A stretch of DNA of 38,659 nucleotides, taken from a virus. The position numbers were made by a program, and so were the translations under genes. This document shows positions 1 through 8,394 of this stretch, in pieces. Under the pieces are notes generated by a model. It made no database searches. It saw only the letters and a program-made list of their open reading frames with translations, and was not told the DNA's origin. The stretch is taken from positions 1-38,659 of IMG/VR virus record IMGVR_UViG_3300032224_000185; one strand, 5' to 3'. The first letter of the stretch is position 1. The number at the start of each line of letters is the position of its first letter.

Positions 1-1
1 A

Positions 2-679
2 ACAGCTTACCAAGGTGAAACATTAGGTAACTATCCTCTTCCAGATCCGTTTCATACTGGTAGTACACAAGGTTTAGGTATTTCAATTTATGAAAATGAC
101 TTTAACACACTTATTGGTACTGATTATACAGTAACTGGTTCTTCATCAACATTTGCATTGTCAAGTACAATCGTTGGTGGTGCAGGTGTATTAACACCAG
201 GTGGTGCTACAACAGCTACAGCAGCTTACAAAGCTGGTTCATTCTTACAATTCCAAGCTGGTAATCAGTTCTGGTATGAAGCAAGATTTAAAGCATCAGC
301 TGTATCAGGTGCTAAATCATTCTATGTAGGTTTACGTAATGGTTCAGGTGTAACTGATGGTTTATGGTTTGCTAAAGCAGCATCATCAACTTCTGTTAAC
401 TTAGTATCAACAGTAGGTTCTACAGCTACTACTTTAGTAACTGGCGTAGCAACAGCTGCAGCAGATACTTGGCTTAACTTAGGTTTCTACTACGATGGTA
501 CTGATTTACTAGTTTATTCAGACAATGCTTTAATAGCTCGTGTTTCAGCTCCAACAATTGGTACTTCAGGTACAACACTATCAAGCGTGTTAATGGCACC
601 TGTGTTCCAAATTACTCCAACAGCAACTGATACTTTAAGTGTTGATTTTGTTTTAGCTGCTCAAGAACTAGTACGCTAA
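2..679 (+). CDS. Virion structural protein, 5' end outside window
   Basis: The reading frame is open from base 2, so the N-terminus is missing; a TTG at 158 is only an internal codon. The visible 225 residues are rich in Thr, Ser, Gly and Ala. The stretch around FWYEARFKAS and WLNLGFYYDGTDLLVYSDN alternates in a beta-sandwich manner and resembles concanavalin/LamG-like folds seen in phage capsid-decoration or fibre proteins. It opens the row of small virion genes, 12 bases before the next one, so a head or tail role is likely. I do not recognise the exact family. The upstream neighbours (portal, capsid) are outside the window. Confidence 0.75.
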   Translation, partial: TAYQGETLGNYPLPDPFHTGSTQGLGISIYENDFNTLIGTDYTVTGSSSTFALSSTIVGGAGVLTPGGATTATAAYKAGSFLQFQAGNQFWYEARFKASAVSGAKSFYVGLRNGSGVTDGLWFAKAASSTSVNLVSTVGSTATTLVTGVATAAADTWLNLGFYYDGTDLLVYSDNALIARVSAPTIGTSGTTLSSVLMAPVFQITPTATDTLSVDFVLAAQELVR

Positions 680-691
680 TAGGAGAATAAC

Positions 692-1108
692 ATGGCTAAT
701 TCAGTTCAGATTCAAACGTTAGTTGATAGTGAACGTAACTTAGTTGTTAAGTTAGTAGGCCTTTTAGATACAAATAACGTAAGTTTAACTACATTAATTG
801 ACCCAGCACTTGTTGCTGCAGTTAATGCTTCAGGTTTAAACTCACAACAACCTACTAAAGTAGCAATTAAAAAAGTAACTTATGACGTAGAAGATGGCTT
901 AGCTGTTAACCTTTATTGGGATGCCACAGCAGATGTACCTATCTGGAGATTTGTAGGTAGGGGATTTGTAATGGGAGAACAAATTGGTTTCTTACAAAAT
1001 AATGCTGGTGCAGGTGTGACTGGTAAAGTTTTATATGATACAGACGGTTATTCATCAGGCTCTTTATCATTCAGTTTATTGATTGAATGTATTAAGCAGT
1101 GGAGTTAA
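692..1108 (+). CDS. Phage virion-associated protein, unknown family
   Basis: This encodes 138 residues beginning MANSVQIQTL. An AGGAG site lies just before the ATG, directly after the preceding stop. The protein has no membrane segment or catalytic motif. The pattern of short strands (VYNLYWD-like segments, IWRFVGRGFVMG) suggests a compact beta-rich structural protein. Comparable small proteins sit next to capsid genes in marine podoviruses; that comparison is from general memory. It ends one base before the start of the next gene, so the two are probably translated together. Confidence 0.75.
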   Translation: MANSVQIQTLVDSERNLVVKLVGLLDTNNVSLTTLIDPALVAAVNASGLNSQQPTKVAIKKVTYDVEDGLAVNLYWDATADVPIWRFVGRGFVMGEQIGFLQNNAGAGVTGKVLYDTDGYSSGSLSFSLLIECIKQWS

Positions 1109-1109
1109 T

Positions 1110-1460
1110 ATGGAAGAAATCATAGGATTATTGTTCCATGCACGTACTATAGCGCATATAGAGCATTTAAAGACTAAGAGCTATGCTCAACACAAAGCTC
1201 TTGGTCATTTCTATGATGATGTTGTTGAGCTAGCAGATGACCTTGCAGAAGCATTCCAAGGGGATGAAGGTATTATGGCTGACATCCCTTTGTTTTCTAG
1301 TATGCCTACAGACACTATTGACAACTTCTTAGTTAAACAAGTTAATATGATTGAGAAATTAAGAGTATCAGCGTCTAGTAGAAAAGCTGTTCAAAACATC
1401 ATTGATGAAGTAATTGCTTTATATCTAAGTACTATTTATAAACTAAGGAACTTATCATGA
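1110..1460 (+). CDS. Small all-helical protein (ferritin-like/DUF5856-like)
   Basis: The start is placed at ATG 1110, preceded by GGAG, rather than at the in-frame alternative codon 1083, which lies inside the previous gene. The 116 residues are almost wholly helical. The segment HARTIAHIEHLKTKSYAQHK, then GHFYDDVVELADDLAEAFQG, resembles the helical bundle of phage DUF5856/Dps-like proteins, with spaced His, Glu and Asp residues. Whether it binds metal is unknown. The stop overlaps the next start (ATGA), so it is coupled to the 51-residue gene that follows. Confidence 0.7.
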   Translation: MEEIIGLLFHARTIAHIEHLKTKSYAQHKALGHFYDDVVELADDLAEAFQGDEGIMADIPLFSSMPTDTIDNFLVKQVNMIEKLRVSASSRKAVQNIIDEVIALYLSTIYKLRNLS

Positions 1461-1612
1461 TAGCTACTGATGCTAAAGTAAAACAGATGGAGCTTTCTGC
1501 TATTATTACAAGAGCAGATGGAACTATTGAAGATCTTGGAACAATTCAGTATTGGCACAAGAACCCACTTAAACGTATTTTATGGAGAATTAAAAAATGG
1601 CTACACTATTAG
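1457..1612 (+). CDS. Small phage protein, 51 aa, unknown
   Basis: The ATG overlaps the stop of the preceding gene in an ATGA junction, and AAGGAA lies 8 bases upstream. The product begins MIATDAKVKQMELSAIITRA and ends in a basic, aromatic tail (KRILWRIKKWLHY) that could lie on a membrane or bind nucleic acid. Its last 16 bases overlap the start of the next gene in another frame. The tight packing at both ends supports a real gene despite its size. The function is unknown. Confidence 0.65.
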   Translation: MIATDAKVKQMELSAIITRADGTIEDLGTIQYWHKNPLKRILWRIKKWLHY

Positions 1613-1962
1613 TAAACACAGGTAAGGCTGTAGTTACAAACCGTATCAAAGGCTCTGGAACTGAACCTTCCTATGTTGCTTGGGGTACAGGTGCTGGAAC
1701 TACTGCGGCTACTGATACAACTTTATTTACTGAAACTGGTACTAGAGTTGCAGGTACATCAACACAACAAACAACATCAACAACTAATGATACATATCAA
1801 GTTATTGGTACACAAACAGCAGGTGGTTCTTTAACAATTACTAATGCTGGTTTGTTTGATGCATCTACATCAGGTAATTTATTTGTTAAAGGTGACTTTT
1901 CTGGTATCGCATTAACATCAGGCGATAGCATTCAGTTCACATTCAAAACACAATTTAGTTAA
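1597..1962 (+). CDS. Thr/Gly-rich virion protein
   Basis: This encodes 121 residues with GGAGA before the ATG. The composition (TTAATDTT, STQQTTSTTNDTYQVIGTQT, TSGDSIQFTFKTQF) is typical of beta-structured phage appendage proteins that present short antiparallel strands. The N-terminus MATLLVNTGKAVVTNRI resembles a family of small phage fibre or virion proteins. There are no catalytic residues or membrane segments. It sits between small structural genes, so a structural role is inferred from context. Confidence 0.7.
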   Translation: MATLLVNTGKAVVTNRIKGSGTEPSYVAWGTGAGTTAATDTTLFTETGTRVAGTSTQQTTSTTNDTYQVIGTQTAGGSLTITNAGLFDASTSGNLFVKGDFSGIALTSGDSIQFTFKTQFS

Positions 1963-1982
1963 TAAGATTGGGGGCCTGAGCT

Positions 1983-2810
1983 ATGGCTCTAAATCAATCA
2001 GCAATTAACGTAAAAGTAATAAACGGGGCTGAGACTACACAGTTTAGTCAAGCCCTGAATGTTACTGCTACAGTTACTGCTTCGTTCTTACGAGCATTAA
2101 GTGCTATTAAATCTATAGTTAGTACAACTACGTCTACACTTATTAGAAGTTTTGTATATATGAAGACTGTTACAACGTCTTTAGTTACTAGCTTAGCTTC
2201 GATAGCTCAAACTGGTCGTGGTAAAATATTAGAAGTATCTTCTACTAGTTTAAGTACTTTAGCTAATAGACTATCTTTACTTAGAACTTTAGTTGCTACT
2301 AGTACTATAGTTCAAACGCTTCAAAGAACCTTTGGTAAACTTGTTTTACAAGCAGAAGTAACAGTAGCTACAATACTAACAGCTACTAATAGACTTGTAA
2401 CACTATTAGCTTACTCAACAGCTACATCTAGTTTTACAAGAGCAATAGCTTTTAAAGTAACTTCAGTAGTCTCTACAGTAGCTTCTACTTTAACTACATC
2501 TAAAGCTTTAGTAAGAACAATTACAGCTTCTATAGTTAGTTCTATCAGTACATTAATAGCAGTTAAATTGTATTATCAAATCTTAACTGTTCTATCTACA
2601 ACAACCTCTACTTTAGTAAAATTAGTAGGAAAACCATTGACAATTCTAGTAAATTGTGGTATTATATTAGTTAAGGGTGTAAGTAAGTTTATTACATTAG
2701 TAGTTACTCCTATAGTTACATTAATTAAGAGTGTTATATCTTTCATAAGATACCCTTTAAATAGATTAATATATGCCGCTTCTAAAATTAGAAAAGTCTT
2801 TTATACTTAA
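1983..2810 (+). CDS. Repeat protein of about 20-residue Ser/Thr/Leu units
   Basis: These 275 residues are built from about ten imperfect units of roughly 19-22 residues. The units begin with V/I plus Ser/Thr and continue with Leu, Arg or Lys at regular places, for example VSTTTSTLIRSFVYMKT, VSSTSLSTLANRLSLLRTL and ITASIVSSISTLIAVKL. The C-terminal 60 residues are more hydrophobic and then basic (PLNRLIYAASKIRKVFYT). The regular pattern could be amphipathic helices or stacked strands. Similar repetitive proteins occur in virion regions of other phages, but I know of no function. The surrounding structural genes suggest a virion or membrane-contact role. Confidence 0.65.
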   Translation: MALNQSAINVKVINGAETTQFSQALNVTATVTASFLRALSAIKSIVSTTTSTLIRSFVYMKTVTTSLVTSLASIAQTGRGKILEVSSTSLSTLANRLSLLRTLVATSTIVQTLQRTFGKLVLQAEVTVATILTATNRLVTLLAYSTATSSFTRAIAFKVTSVVSTVASTLTTSKALVRTITASIVSSISTLIAVKLYYQILTVLSTTTSTLVKLVGKPLTILVNCGIILVKGVSKFITLVVTPIVTLIKSVISFIRYPLNRLIYAASKIRKVFYT

Positions 2811-2821
2811 GGATTTAGGAT

Positions 2822-3133
2822 ATGCCTACGGCTTTTTCATACAAAGTAACCACTGAAAACGAACAGTTTACTTTTGACTTTTCCCCAGCTATGGGTACAG
2901 GAGAGACTATCTCTTCTGCTACTAGTACTGTAGAACTAGTTTCTGGTACAGATCCAAACCCTACTTCTATACTTCAAGGGGGCCCTGTAGTTAGTAATCA
3001 ACAGGTAGGTCAAAGAGTTTATGGTGGTTTAGATGGTGTTATATATCGTATTGAAGTGACGGTAATTACTTCGGCTGCTAATACTTTAGTACTTTTAGCT
3101 GACCTACAAGTTCTTGCTCCAACTAGTGTCTAG
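2822..3133 (+). CDS. Gp77-like fibre/tail adaptor, Ig-like virion protein
   Basis: This encodes 103 residues with AGGA upstream. The pattern F(D)FSPAMGTGETISSATSTVEL, SGTDPNPTSIL, QRVYGGLDGVIYRIEVTV matches a widespread single-domain, Ig-like phage protein often labelled fibre-tail adaptor (Gp77-like), usually found near tail genes. The characteristic GETISSAT and GGLDGVxYxI blocks are present and the length is as expected. It lies directly before a zinc-ribbon protein and the large fibre gene, consistent with an adaptor role. The assignment rests on recalled family pattern. Confidence 0.6.
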   Translation: MPTAFSYKVTTENEQFTFDFSPAMGTGETISSATSTVELVSGTDPNPTSILQGGPVVSNQQVGQRVYGGLDGVIYRIEVTVITSAANTLVLLADLQVLAPTSV

Positions 3134-3142
3134 GATACTCAA

Positions 3143-3550
3143 TTGAGTTATATTGCTAGATATGATAAGGGAGATTGGATAGCCATATGTGACGTCTGTG
3201 GACGTAAGTATAAAGCTTCTAATCTTAAAAAACGTTGGGATGGCCTGATGTGTTGTGATGACGATTGGGAAATACGTCAACCACAAGACTTTGTAAGAGG
3301 TGTTGCAGATACTCAAATAGCACCTTGGTTAAGATCAGAACCTTCTAATAGTTTTATACCAGTAACCCAGGCTTTATGGGGTCAGTATGTTTCAACAAGT
3401 TCAGTAAGCTTATTAACATCAGTTATTTGGGCTCCTTGGAATCCACACTTTTATAGTACAGTAACAGCAACTCTATCATACGCTAGAGTACTTCCATCAA
3501 CACCAGAATCAATTAATGGTTCAGCAATCAACACTAAAACTTTAGGATAA
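3143..3550 (+). CDS. Zinc-ribbon phage protein near tail fibre
   Basis: The start is TTG at 3143: an in-frame stop lies at 3131, no ATG occurs near it, and AGGA sits 7 bases upstream. Cys residues in CDVCGRKY and GLMCCDDDW form a probable zinc ribbon. The block RWDGLMCCDDDWEIRQPQDF and then RG(V)ADTQIAPWLRSEPSNSF is a very common phage signature found beside tail genes. The C-terminal half is beta-rich and probably structural. The exact role is unknown; assembly or tail attachment is likely from context. Confidence 0.7.
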   Translation: MSYIARYDKGDWIAICDVCGRKYKASNLKKRWDGLMCCDDDWEIRQPQDFVRGVADTQIAPWLRSEPSNSFIPVTQALWGQYVSTSSVSLLTSVIWAPWNPHFYSTVTATLSYARVLPSTPESINGSAINTKTLG

Positions 3551-3554
3551 TATT

Positions 3555-5822
3555 ATGGCAGGATTAAATTTATTTACAAATAACGCAGCTACCACACTAG
3601 CTACAGGTATTAATAGCTCTGTTACCTCATTAACTGTTGCATCAGCTACTGGTGGTTTATTTCCAAACCCTACAGCGGGTCAATACTTTTACTGTACTCT
3701 ATCTAATGCAGCAGGTACTACAATTGAAATTGTTAAAGTAACTGCTAGATCAACAGACACATTTACTATTGTTCGCGGGCAAGATAATACAACTGCTTCT
3801 GCTTTTATTGCAGGTGATAAAGTTGAACTTCGTTTAACAAATTCAGATCTTATTAACTTTCCACAATTAGACTCAACTAATACATTTGCATCAGCTCAAA
3901 CATTTAGTTCTGCTCCTATTTTAACTCCTTTAACTGGTTTATTATATGGTAACTCTTCAAGTGCTGTAACTGCTGCAACAGCAGCTCAAGTAGTATCAGT
4001 TATTGGTTCAACTGCTGTTACTAATGCTACTAATGCAGTTAACGTAACAGGTACTGTAGGTGTAGCTAATGGTGGTACAGGTTTAACTACTGCTACTGCT
4101 TACTCTTTATTAGCAGGTGGTACAACTTCAACAGGTGCTTTTCAATCTTTAGCTTCAGTAGGTACCACAGGACAAGTTTTAACATCTAATGGTGCAAGTG
4201 CTCTACCTACATGGCAAAATGCAGCAAGCGGTGCTGCATCTGGTGCAACAGACTATACATTTACATCTACAACATCTAACTTTACTTTAACATCTTCTTC
4301 TAATCAAGTGGTAAGGTTATTAGGTAATACAACTAATTTAAATGGAACTGGTACTGCTTCTATTACATTACCAGCTATGAATAGTAGTATGACTGCTGGT
4401 AACAATAGATTTGTATTTCAAAACTATTCTCCTTACAGCGTAGCATTAAAAGATAGCGGTGGCACAATTAGGCAATTTATTGGAACTCAATCATCAAATT
4501 CATATGAAACTCACGAAAATTCATTAACAATTAAAGATATTGCTACCGCTACTGGATTTTGGTATACAGCAAATAATTTTATTGTAAATGCTGTAGTTAA
4601 TACTCTTTCATCAGCATCAAGTATATTAACAACAGCTGGAGATTATGTTGGAACTTCTGATCTTATTCCATTAACAAGCACTACATTTGCTGTAGTTTGG
4701 ACAGAGTTAGGTCCTAGTGGAACTGCTACTTACCAATATGGTGCTGTTTATGCTCAACATTTTTCATTAAATACAACTACAAATGTTATCACAGTATCTA
4801 ATAAAGTAACCGTAGGCTCAAGAGTTACTACAAGATCTATGGGGTATAATTATATAGGTTATGATGTGGATCAAGCGGGACACGCTTTTGTTTTAATTAC
4901 AGGACAAAATAATGGCGGTGCATGTTGTTCAAACTGGTACTCTAATGGTGGTGGTTGGTTTGGTTTATCTTCATCAGGAGGAACGCTATACGCATCAGCT
5001 ATTACAGAAACTGGAGCACGTTCAGGGTCTGGTAACATTGAACCTAAACAACTTTATGTATCTTATTTAGGTAGTGGTAGTGCCTATGCTTTTGCTTTTA
5101 CATATAGTACATTGTCTGCAAATAATTATTCATATTATACGGGAGGAGCTACTGTTACAGGAACAACTGCAGCAACATTAACTAACTCAGCAAATAATGC
5201 AGCAACATCTTTGGGTAATATGGGTAGTGCTAATGCTGTCAGTTATGCTTCAAGGACAAGTTTAACAACATTTACTTATGGTGGTACACAACCCAATGGA
5301 GATGGATTTGTTATATATGGTAGATATGCATCTTATACTCCAGCATCAAATACATTTACACAAGGTGCAAGAACAGCGACAACTCGTTTAGCTATTGAAC
5401 AATCATTCTTAAGTTCTTATTCATCTTTTGCTCAAGGTGGATTTATGTATTGTTCAGGTAAAGTAATATTTGGTAAATACGCTTGGACAATTACAAATGC
5501 TGGAGCTGCTGGAGTAACATCCACACAAGCAACTACAGTAACTGCTAAAGGATTCTTAACTCCTAACTATAGCACAGTAACTATACCAACTAATGGGCTT
5601 TTTTCAGCTGCTAGAAATGGATATGTTAGTGGAACAACTATTACCTCAGGTTATTTTAATGTAGATACAACAGCAGCAGATTTTAATGTAAATGGATTAT
5701 ATACAAGTGGACAGATAGGATCTATACTATCTACATCTAATGCTATTAGTTATACATTGTGGGGTACCTCTGGATACTTTTTTAATGTTATTGCTATAGC
5801 AACTCCAATTACTGCAATTTAA
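3555..5822 (+). CDS. Large tail fibre / receptor-binding protein
   Basis: These 755 residues are Thr, Ser, Gly, Ala and Asn rich. The N-terminal ~110 residues (NNAATTLATGINSSVTSLTV, FTIVRGQDNTTASAF, GDKVELRLTNSDL) form a conserved attachment module common to phage fibres. The middle has the fibre signature VANGGTGLTTATAYSLLAGG and GQVLTSNGASALPTW. The long C-terminal part is beta-rich and has aromatic clusters, as expected for a trimeric receptor-binding tip that varies between strains. No hydrolase motif is visible. It probably sets host range. Confidence 0.85.
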   Translation: MAGLNLFTNNAATTLATGINSSVTSLTVASATGGLFPNPTAGQYFYCTLSNAAGTTIEIVKVTARSTDTFTIVRGQDNTTASAFIAGDKVELRLTNSDLINFPQLDSTNTFASAQTFSSAPILTPLTGLLYGNSSSAVTAATAAQVVSVIGSTAVTNATNAVNVTGTVGVANGGTGLTTATAYSLLAGGTTSTGAFQSLASVGTTGQVLTSNGASALPTWQNAASGAASGATDYTFTSTTSNFTLTSSSNQVVRLLGNTTNLNGTGTASITLPAMNSSMTAGNNRFVFQNYSPYSVALKDSGGTIRQFIGTQSSNSYETHENSLTIKDIATATGFWYTANNFIVNAVVNTLSSASSILTTAGDYVGTSDLIPLTSTTFAVVWTELGPSGTATYQYGAVYAQHFSLNTTTNVITVSNKVTVGSRVTTRSMGYNYIGYDVDQAGHAFVLITGQNNGGACCSNWYSNGGGWFGLSSSGGTLYASAITETGARSGSGNIEPKQLYVSYLGSGSAYAFAFTYSTLSANNYSYYTGGATVTGTTAATLTNSANNAATSLGNMGSANAVSYASRTSLTTFTYGGTQPNGDGFVIYGRYASYTPASNTFTQGARTATTRLAIEQSFLSSYSSFAQGGFMYCSGKVIFGKYAWTITNAGAAGVTSTQATTVTAKGFLTPNYSTVTIPTNGLFSAARNGYVSGTTITSGYFNVDTTAADFNVNGLYTSGQIGSILSTSNAISYTLWGTSGYFFNVIAIATPITAI

Positions 5823-5834
5823 TAAAGGATATAT

Positions 5835-6008
5835 ATGAAATATTTAATTGATAAAAACTATAATGTAATTACAACAGCTGATGATGAGTATGAGTTTATG
5901 ATACAAGCAACAGCAACTGATTTTCCAGGTTCTGTAGTTATGGATCATGTACCTAAAAAACCAATACCAACAGATCAGCCACAATCTACAGGCACACAAA
6001 CTCTTTGA
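5835..6008 (+). CDS. Small acidic phage protein, 57 aa
   Basis: ATG 5835 follows AAAGGA and lies 12 bases after the fibre stop. The product starts MKYLIDKNYNVITTADDEYE and ends in a Pro/Gln/Thr-rich tail. The stop TGA overlaps the TTG start of the cupin gene (TTGA), indicating coupling. Small proteins of this kind often follow fibre genes and may cap or assist the fibre. That is context only; I do not recognise the family. Confidence 0.6.
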   Translation: MKYLIDKNYNVITTADDEYEFMIQATATDFPGSVVMDHVPKKPIPTDQPQSTGTQTL

Positions 6009-6295
6009 TAGCTTTACCACCAAAACATAGTTTTACTTATGATGGGGCTACCTGTGCTATATTTCATGCAAACATTGGGGAGGGTTTACCAATGCATGAG
6101 CATATGTATAGTCATGCTACAGTTTGTTTTAATGGTAAAATAGCTATACGCAAAGATGGGAAAGAAATAATAGCAACAAAAGAAGATGGTGCTTTTAATT
6201 TATTAGCTGGTGAACCTCATGAGATAGAAGCCTTAGAAGATAATACAGTATTTATGAATGTATTTGCAACAAAGTATGAAAGTAAAAAATATTAA
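6005..6295 (+). CDS. Small cupin-fold protein
   Basis: Translation probably starts at TTG 6005, which overlaps the preceding stop. The next Met is inside the conserved core, so the TTG is needed. The 96 residues show the cupin pattern: GEGLPMHEHMYSHATVCFNG as motif 1 with clustered His, and LLAGEPHEIEA as motif 2. Cupins bind a metal through such His residues, but the substrate cannot be told from sequence. A second cupin is encoded at 36421-36921. A role in modifying or capping virion components is possible. Confidence 0.65.
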   Translation: MIALPPKHSFTYDGATCAIFHANIGEGLPMHEHMYSHATVCFNGKIAIRKDGKEIIATKEDGAFNLLAGEPHEIEALEDNTVFMNVFATKYESKKY

Positions 6296-6309
6296 CAAAG
6301 GAGAAAGTA

Positions 6310-6507
6310 ATGGAAGTTAAAGATTTAATTAAAGACAAGATAGCAATTCTTTTTACGTTAGACGAAGTTAATGCAGTACTTACACAACTAGGTAAATTAC
6401 CTTTTAATGAAGTATTCCAACTTATTAGTCTTATTCAAATGCAGGGTAAAGACCAAGCTGAGAAGATACTTGAAAAACAAAAAGAAGAAGAATCTAAAAA
6501 GGATTAA
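6310..6507 (+). CDS. Conserved small phage protein, 65 aa
   Basis: An AAAGGAG site lies just before the ATG. The segment FTLDEVNAVLTQLGKLPFNEVFQLISLIQMQ is a pattern I associate with short helical proteins in T7-like and marine podoviruses, near the lysis genes. It is followed by a highly charged, coiled tail (EKILEKQKEEESKKD). It has no signal peptide and no catalytic motif. The position just before the 3-TM holin-like gene is typical. The function is unknown. Confidence 0.65.
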   Translation: MEVKDLIKDKIAILFTLDEVNAVLTQLGKLPFNEVFQLISLIQMQGKDQAEKILEKQKEEESKKD

Positions 6508-6514
6508 ACTTTAA

Positions 6515-6880
6515 ATGGATCCAATAACAATACTATCTGCGTTTGCTCCTGTAGTAATGGACTTAGGTAAGTCCCTTATTAATAAGTTTGTAGCACCTGA
6601 TCAATTTAAACCTGCAACTATCGAGCAGTATGCTCAGATGAAGAACATAGACTTAGAGTTCTTTAAGGTTATGAATGATGCTGGGGCAGGTAATTCTTCA
6701 TACCCTTGGGTAGAAGCTATTGTTAGATTAATGAGGCCTCTAATAGGCCTTCTTGTGCTTTCTACATGGGTATATATGCATGTATCTGGTACATCAACTC
6801 CTGAGGTAGATAACTTTGCTTCAGCTGTTGGATTTTACCTCTTTGGTGAGCGTAGCTTATTTTATATTAAAAAGAAATGA
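6515..6880 (+). CDS. Holin-like membrane protein (3TM superfamily)
   Basis: These 121 residues start MDPITILSAFAPVVMDLGKS. Near the C-terminus are RLMRPLIGLLVLSTWVYMHV and NFASAVGFYLFGERSLF, hydrophobic segments compatible with transmembrane helices. The layout matches phage holins of the 3TM superfamily, including the VRLMRPL and (F)GER motifs. Holins open the inner membrane at the end of infection. The stop overlaps the ATG of the SprT-like gene, and another membrane protein follows at 7215. Confidence 0.6.
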   Translation: MDPITILSAFAPVVMDLGKSLINKFVAPDQFKPATIEQYAQMKNIDLEFFKVMNDAGAGNSSYPWVEAIVRLMRPLIGLLVLSTWVYMHVSGTSTPEVDNFASAVGFYLFGERSLFYIKKK

Positions 6881-7215
6881 ATCTTATAACAGTTGAGTCG
6901 TGTAAGGCAGTTTACAGAATGTTACGTGAACTCCCTCCCTTCAACAAGTATAAGTTACCAAGCCCTTCCGAGATAGAGTTTTTAGTTGTAGATGATCCTG
7001 AAATGTACGGGTCTTATTCACCTGAACCTCACTGTATTACCATGAGTACAAGTAAGATGAGTCTACTCCAAACCCTAGAAAAAACAATGGCACATGAAAT
7101 GGTGCATCTTATACTATACCTTCAGGGTAAACGATATGAACTCCATAACAAAAACTTCTATAAACTAACATATCAAATAGCCGAGATCTACGGCTGGGAA
7201 CCCAAGGACTTATAA
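6877..7215 (+). CDS. SprT-like zinc metalloprotease
   Basis: This encodes 112 residues. The catalytic signature HEMVH (HExxH) stands in TLEKTMAHEMVHLILYLQG, with a downstream HNKNFYKL segment that can give the third ligand. Compact SprT-like proteins of this size are frequent in podovirus genomes close to lysis genes. The target is unknown; virion maturation or host protein cleavage are both possible. The start overlaps the holin stop (ATGA), and its last base overlaps the next ATG, so three small genes are translated as a chain. Confidence 0.75.
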   Translation: MNLITVESCKAVYRMLRELPPFNKYKLPSPSEIEFLVVDDPEMYGSYSPEPHCITMSTSKMSLLQTLEKTMAHEMVHLILYLQGKRYELHNKNFYKLTYQIAEIYGWEPKDL

Positions 7216-7394
7216 TGGAACATTTACAAGAATCAACTAAACATGTATTAGATACAGCATCTATTGCAACAGCAGTAGGAACTATGATGCAAGTGCTACC
7301 AGCAATAGCTGCTTTATTTACAATTGTTTGGACTTTAATTCGTATTTACGAAACTAAGACAATACAAAAACTATTAGGTAAAACTAAGGAATAA
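7215..7394 (+). CDS. Small one-TM membrane protein, holin candidate
   Basis: This 59-residue product begins MEHLQESTKHVLDTASIATA. It has one or two hydrophobic segments (TMMQVLPAIAALFTIVWTLI), then a basic tail RIYETKTIQKLLGKTKE. This arrangement, with the RIYET motif, is familiar from short putative holins of T7-like marine phages. The ATG overlaps the previous stop (TAATG). With two candidate holins in a row, one may be a holin and the other an antiholin or pinholin partner; the sequence cannot decide. Confidence 0.65.
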   Translation: MEHLQESTKHVLDTASIATAVGTMMQVLPAIAALFTIVWTLIRIYETKTIQKLLGKTKE

Positions 7395-7395
7395 T

Positions 7396-8394
7396 ATGGC
7401 TACTTCAGGTACTACTACATTTACCGTTACCAGAGATCAAATTATTGAGGCTGCTCTACGTAGTTTAGCAGTACTAGAAGAAGGTGCTACACCTGGGCCT
7501 AATGCTTTAGAGAATGCTTCTTTTTCTTTAAATCTTATTTTAAAGAAATGGCAGTCAGAGGGTATTAAACTATGGACTATTAAAGAGTATACACTACCAT
7601 TAGTTAATAACCAAACAAATTACACAATTGGACCATCAGCAGCCTACGATTATAATGGTGCTAAACCTTTAAGACTTATTCAATGTTATTTAAGAAACTT
7701 ATCTAATGCTACATACTCAGTAGGTAAGATCTCTTTAACATCTGGTGGATCAGGCTATACAGTACAACCAACTAATGCTGTATCCTCTACTGGTGGATCT
7801 GGTTCTGGTGCTACATTTAACTTAACATTTACAGGTACAACTGTAACTAATGCATTACTTGCTAACAATGGTGGTAGTGGTTATGCAATAGGTGATGTAT
7901 TAACAATGCAAGGTGGTACATTTACTACACCTGCTACTGTAAGAGTAGACTCTCTTTTAAGTGTATATACAGATATGCCAATGACTATTATTTCTCAACA
8001 AGAGTATAATATCTTGGGTGCAAAACAATCACAAGGTAACGTAAACACTGTATACTATAAACCTTGGAGAGACTATGGAGAATTAAGTGTATTCTTAACT
8101 CCTAATAATTTTACAGCTACAACTTATAATTTACATTTATTTGTACAGACACCTATTGAAGATATTACAGCAGCTAACCAGAACTTTGATTTCCCTTCAG
8201 AGTGGTTTTTAGCTCTTAAATGGGGTCTAGTTGCAGAGCTTGCATCAGATTATGAGAAGACTCTTACTGATAAACAATACTATGAACAAAAAGCAAATGT
8301 ACTTAAGAATGACTTAATGGATTGGGATATTGAATGGACTTCTACATTCTTCCAACCAGATGTAAGATCAGGCTTTAATAGGAGTTTTCGTTAA
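7396..8394 (+). CDS. P22 gp4-like tail accessory / DNA stabilisation protein
   Basis: This encodes 332 residues. The N-terminus TRDQIIEAALRSLAVLEEGATPGPNALENASFSLNLILKKW (given here as a region, residues 12-52) has the helical pattern of P22 gp4-type head-tail connectors, and the C-terminus (SEWFLALKWGLVAELASDY) also fits. Between them, residues ~118-190 form a Gly/Ser/Thr-rich module with GGSGYTVQPTN and GGSGYAIGDVL, not part of the classic protein. Gp4 extends the portal and holds packaged DNA. The gene overlaps the gp10-like gene by one base, as expected for a tail-closure pair. Confidence 0.75.
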   Translation: MATSGTTTFTVTRDQIIEAALRSLAVLEEGATPGPNALENASFSLNLILKKWQSEGIKLWTIKEYTLPLVNNQTNYTIGPSAAYDYNGAKPLRLIQCYLRNLSNATYSVGKISLTSGGSGYTVQPTNAVSSTGGSGSGATFNLTFTGTTVTNALLANNGGSGYAIGDVLTMQGGTFTTPATVRVDSLLSVYTDMPMTIISQQEYNILGAKQSQGNVNTVYYKPWRDYGELSVFLTPNNFTATTYNLHLFVQTPIEDITAANQNFDFPSEWFLALKWGLVAELASDYEKTLTDKQYYEQKANVLKNDLMDWDIEWTSTFFQPDVRSGFNRSFR

